A stretch of DNA of 64,000 nucleotides from contig CP141132.1 in the NCBI GenBank assembly GCA_035236585.1, positions 62,965,880 through 63,029,879 on the forward strand, given 5' to 3'. The notes beneath the pieces are model-generated. The model saw only the letters and a list, made by a program, of their open reading frames with translations. It was not told the origin of the DNA and searched no databases. This stretch comes from Warburgia ugandensis (taxonomy: Eukaryota > Streptophyta > Magnoliopsida > Canellales > Canellaceae). Of the stretch, positions 60,056 through 64,000 are shown piece after piece. The position numbers and the translations under genes were made by a program. Every line of letters begins with the position of its first letter. Positions within the stretch are counted from its first letter, which is position 1.

Positions 60056-62780
60056 GTAAGTTCCATCTCGCTTAACCACCTTAAAAACTTAGAGAAATGC
60101 ATGCTGAGGTTGTAGGGAACTTTATCTCTGCAGATCAATTGGTTTTCCTCCTGATGTACTATTTGTGTTTAGCAATGATTGATTTAGCATGAAGATTCCA
60201 CTCTTGGACTGTCATTGTGATGTTTGAATGCTCTCAAAAGCTTGATGATCGTCATGGAACTTTGTGGAACCAATTTGGTTTGGCTGGTCTTTGCCAAGTG
60301 CAATTCTGGTGTTAAAGCAGTTCAATGTGCATCTCAAGAGCCAGGCTGTCCTTTTGGAGACTAAAGTGAAGCCTGTGTTTTTTAAAATTAATCTAGTTTT
60401 TTCTTAAACCAGGAAAATGATCTGGCTATATTTTTTTGGTGGTTATGTATCTATCTTCATCAGGTGCTGAGTGATTCAGGACGTGATTATCTTTTATCTT
60501 GAAAGATAATGCCATTCGGATGTGCCCTCCTGATACATTCCTTTTGTTGACCATGCATGCTCCTTTTTTCTCTTTAGTGAGCAGCGTTAACAGGATGTTA
60601 GAAAGGAAAGAAAATCGATCATTGACTAAGCTGGATGAATATGTTAGCAAGGAAATAACACGCAAACAGGTACCAGTCTGGCCAAAAGGGCTACTACAGA
60701 TGCAACTGAACCATAATGTTTAGTAATGACCACTTCGTTGGTGCCTCTCCAGACATGCGGAAATCAATATATAAAAGTAAGACAGGAATCCAAACAAAGA
60801 GTCAATATATAGAACAAGAATCGAAGCAAGAAATCTCTTTGAATCAATTTGCCGATCTGCAAAGAAAATTGACTTTTTGGAAATCCTCATAATCTTATTC
60901 CTAGGATGGCCTGCAACCATTATAAATCTATTGCCACTGCAACATACACTTTTAAACATGAGAGAAACAAAACACCTTCGCCTTAGAGCAGGCTTTAATT
61001 CCCATGAGCTTCAAAAGAGAGTCCTTAATATAACTGAACATTGTCTAGAGACTCCTTTGATAATTGATAATGGTGGCATTGATTTCATGAAAAGGAGCCT
61101 AAAAGAATGCGTTTAAGGAAGTTCTTCGAGGGAGGGTCAGATGTTCTGAATCAGAATTTCATTAGTGAAGACCTGTATGGATCATTTCCTGAAGGTTTTT
61201 CATGCTGAAATCGCTAAAACATTCATCTCTTTATCCAAAGACTACCTGAAATATCTTCACAATAGTGAGTTCTGTTTAGTTGCTGCACCATGCCCCTCAC
61301 TAACTATTTTCTATCCATCACTCACATCTTCAACATGATTCTCCATCTATGGGAAGAAATTTCAGGGCTGGTCTCAATAAAGGCTGAGCAAAGCAGCTGG
61401 TTACAGAGGAAAAAAGGAGCACGGTTGGGATAGAGACCCCTTGGGAGCCTGATATATGATGCATCTAGTCTAGACCTGCCACCCATCAGAATTGATGCCC
61501 GGCTGAGTACTTGTTATAGTCTTCAGAGTATTTATAAGCGTGACTAGCCTGTTTTTACCTACAATCCTCTAGAACTGCTTGGCTGAAAAGCATGGTTGGC
61601 AAAAATTATAGAAAATACAACGAATCCGTCCAGCCCTCTGGACTTGGATTCTATCTAATAAGGATAACAACTTACATAAGAACCAATGTCAACTTCCCTG
61701 ACGTTATGATGAAAGGCTGGACATCAAATAGCTTATCATCCCCTTACTAGTTATACTCTTTTATTATACTTTTTGGTTGCTGATTGTTGAAAATAATGAT
61801 AAATGAGGAACAACTGCTAGGGTCCTCTCAAATTCAAACACTATTAACCTTGACAACAACTCTAAAATTTTCATTTGAAAGTGGCCTTGTTGACCATAAG
61901 TTGCCTATAAACATTGGTCTAGTGAATGATGGTTCAAAAGTACATCAAACTTCAATGGGCATGCATATTTTTTACATTTCTTCCTTGCCACTATTTCTTT
62001 TTTTAGTCCATAAATTTCAAGTATAAATACAACGGGAGTCTGTTTGCTCCATTTGTACTATCTGGGGAGAGATCCATTCTTTTCGAAAATGCATTCTTTA
62101 CAGGAATTCTGATTAATTGGCTTTAGCATATATCTATGTGATAGTTTAAACTTGACCACTGCCCTGAGCATCATATTAGAAGTCGAATCTTTATCTGTGG
62201 CCTTATCATTCTGAAACTAGCCTGGCATTGCATTTTCAATTTGATGACCCAGTTGTATCCTACTACATTCTTCCCTACGACATAGATATGACATCTTTGT
62301 TTAGTGCAGTACAAAGTACTTCTGTGCTCTTTATCCACCTGTCATTGAACAGTGCTTCATTGAATGTCCAGGATTCATCTATAGACGTGACAGCCACAGG
62401 ATGTTCCTGAATTGCATGACAGCCATGAGAACCTTTTGCTGAATGAGGATCATCTTGTGTTTCTGGATGTCTAAGAGACAAAAACAAGTTAGGATAGGTA
62501 AGCAACATTAGAGTTATCACCTTGAGCTGGTGACATGTATCCCACTTTGTCCTTGTCACTGACAGGTTGGTTGATTGTGGCTAACTGTTCAAAAATAACT
62601 TTTATTTTGAAAAAGAAATCAAACAAGGAAAGCTTTTTGTTGGTTATTTTGCAAAGCTGCAAAATCTGAATTGTCTAGAAAGAAGCTGCAAAGAGTCTTT
62701 CTGCAAATTGAGAGTGCCTTTGATATTAGGACCAGAATAACACCATAGAAGAAAACATAGGGTTGACAAGTTTTTTATTT
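60056..62780 (+). other. intron 3 of the YebC-like gene
   Basis: No exon matching the next conserved YebC block (Gly-Gly-Pro-Asn-Pro) is found. The open frames at 60426-61116 and 62228-62559 have no recognisable product. The stretch appears to be intron with old unidentified repeats. Confidence 0.45.
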
Positions 62781-62785
62781 TGGAT

Positions 62786-62860
62786 AGGCAATCTGGGATT
62801 GAATTTGTGACCTCAAGATGAGTTTTTTATCTCTAAACCATTGAGCTATAGGTCCAATCT
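62786..62860 (-). mobile_element. tRNA-derived SINE or tRNA-like relic
   Basis: On the minus strand it reads 'tatagctcaatggtttagag' (A box) and then 'ggtcacaaattcaatccc' (B box) at tRNA-like spacing. The acceptor stem does not pair, so it is not a functional tRNA. The sequence differs from the Au-like SINE and from the 53190 copy. Confidence 0.45.
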
Positions 62861-62996
62861 CCTCTCATAGCATTGGTATTACATAGGATTTTTGTTCCTG
62901 TCTTATTGTGACTTCTGTAGAATCTTTCTCATATTTACCTTCACTCTTCTCAACTTCGATAAATGGTTTGTCTAATCCATGGAGCTTTTGGGAGTG

Positions 62997-63173
62997 CATG
63001 ACGGGGAAATTTATAAGGGCAGCCCCGGTGCACAAAGCTCCTGCCTATGCGGGGTCCGGGGAGGGGGCGGGCCACAATGGCCTAAAGTAGGCAGCCTTAC
63101 CTTGCATTTTTGCAAGAGGCTGATTCCACGCCTTGAACCCGTGACCTCAAGGTCACATGACGGGGAAATTTAT
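62997..63173 (-). mobile_element. 5'-truncated Au-like SINE with 18-bp TSD
   Basis: The perfect duplication CATGACGGGGAAATTTAT lies at 62997-63014 and 63156-63173. The body at 63015-63155 is reverse-oriented and lacks the A-box part. The near-perfect state of the body and TSD marks it as one of the youngest insertions here. Confidence 0.9.
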
Positions 63174-63899
63174 CCGTTCCATAAATAGAAAGTTATCATG
63201 GAATTTTTAGTTGAAACAATCTGAGGCATAGGATGGAGAAGTAGAGGAGCTCTTAGAGAAAATGCTTATGTACAACTAGATCTGGAGAGTTGATCAGTTT
63301 TGATTGATTTTCATTTCCATAAATGCATATGCACAATGGATCATCAAAGTTGACCAGGTTTGATCAGCTTTACTTTCCACAAATATTAATTCATATTGGG
63401 AAAGTAGCAACCAGTAGATTGGAAACGTATTGACTACAATGCTTATAAATTTACTGTAGAAATCTGGGAAATAAATGAACAGTTAAAATTTTTAAAGCCA
63501 CTCTTAAGTAAAACATTTATAGGTGTGATACCTAGTCTTTTGGAGTGATTCCAAAAAAATTTCCGCTCTTGTTCCATTTCTTTGGTTTCGGTAAGCTCTA
63601 TTTTACCTTGTATTTGTACAATACTTCTACCACTGGTGTTGACTTCTGGTTGAAGTTACCTTCATATCAGTTTTCTTTTTACATTGTCCTCAGGATTTTG
63701 GTAGCAGAGCAACAAAGGGCAGAAATGTTTTAACTTTTAAATGTGGTAAGCCTCTTATCAGCGCCCCACTGGAAATCTCCATTTGGGAATTGATAGTAAT
63801 GTGGATAAACGACTTGAGCATGTTTAGTGTGAAATTGTACTTGGTGAAAAAAGTGATGAGGAGCTCAATGAGGAGAGAGACTTCTAACAGATGAGCTAG

Positions 63900-64000
63900 A
63901 GGGCAGCCCTAGTGCACAAAGGTCCCACCTATGTGGGGTTCGGGGAAGGGGCGGGCCACAATGGCCTAAAGTAGGCAGCCTTACCTTGCATTTTTGCAAG
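63900..64000 (-). mobile_element. Au-like SINE cut by the window edge
   Basis: Matches the first 100 bp of the copy at 63015 ('gagggcagccctagtgcacaaagg...cagccttaccttgcatttttgcaag') at high similarity, in the same orientation, and runs off the right end. Confidence 0.88.

Noticed and set aside
62786-62860. Functional tRNA gene
   Set aside because: A and B boxes are visible, but the acceptor stem does not pair and the arms are damaged; kept only as a SINE or relic.

Overview
This window reads as nuclear DNA of a flowering plant, probably one with a large, retrotransposon-rich genome. The reasons are intron-rich genes for plastid or organelle proteins with plant-type transit peptides, plant LTR elements primed by initiator Met-tRNA, plant RTE and L1 LINEs, and many tRNA-derived SINEs that resemble the Au family. 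No prokaryotic operons, CRISPR arrays or rRNA genes are visible. The species cannot be named from sequence alone.

Two real genes are supported. The first is a chaperonin-60 beta subunit gene (plastid Cpn60-beta, the RuBisCO-binding-protein beta subunit), plus strand. Its coding exons run from 46900 to 50376 and follow an untranslated first exon near 45400-45557. I can place 14 coding exons with consistent phases; they give a 603-residue protein ending in the family's Gly-Tyr-Gly-Tyr tail. The second is the 5' part of a YebC/PmpR-family gene (58705 onward, plus strand). Three exons are visible and the rest must lie beyond the right edge. Both promoters carry the octamer TGGGCCCA (a site II type element).

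Almost everything else is a layered retrotransposon nest, and many layers can be dated relative to each other by target-site duplications (TSDs). At 2843-9533 lies a complete RTE LINE (minus strand) whose 5' UTR repeats are split by a solo LTR (5905-9117). At about 10965-33106 a degenerate Copia-like element contains a second, about 5.2-kb Copia element (11605-31789). That second element is itself split by a solo LTR (12937-17325) and by a 10.6-kb composite LTR insertion (19865-30442). The composite insertion in turn holds an LTR element inserted into a (CT)n tract and a 5'-truncated RTE. At about 33107-39500 lies a broken L1 LINE with endonuclease, reverse transcriptase and RNase H remnants, interrupted by another solo LTR and by a SINE. 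At about 39542-44885 lies a coding-free LTR element, with its polypurine tract and primer site still readable, that abuts the Cpn60 promoter.

The right third (50.4-58.4 kb) is intergenic, with an L1 remnant, SINE-like pieces, large CT/CA microsatellites and an undescribed-looking dispersed repeat. The YebC introns hold a small RTE with an internal inversion and more SINEs.

The most interesting signal is a two-hairpin module close to the 3' end of five different long LTRs. The stems are kept by paired substitutions, which suggests selection on an RNA or DNA structure. Nothing here looks like a new protein-coding system.
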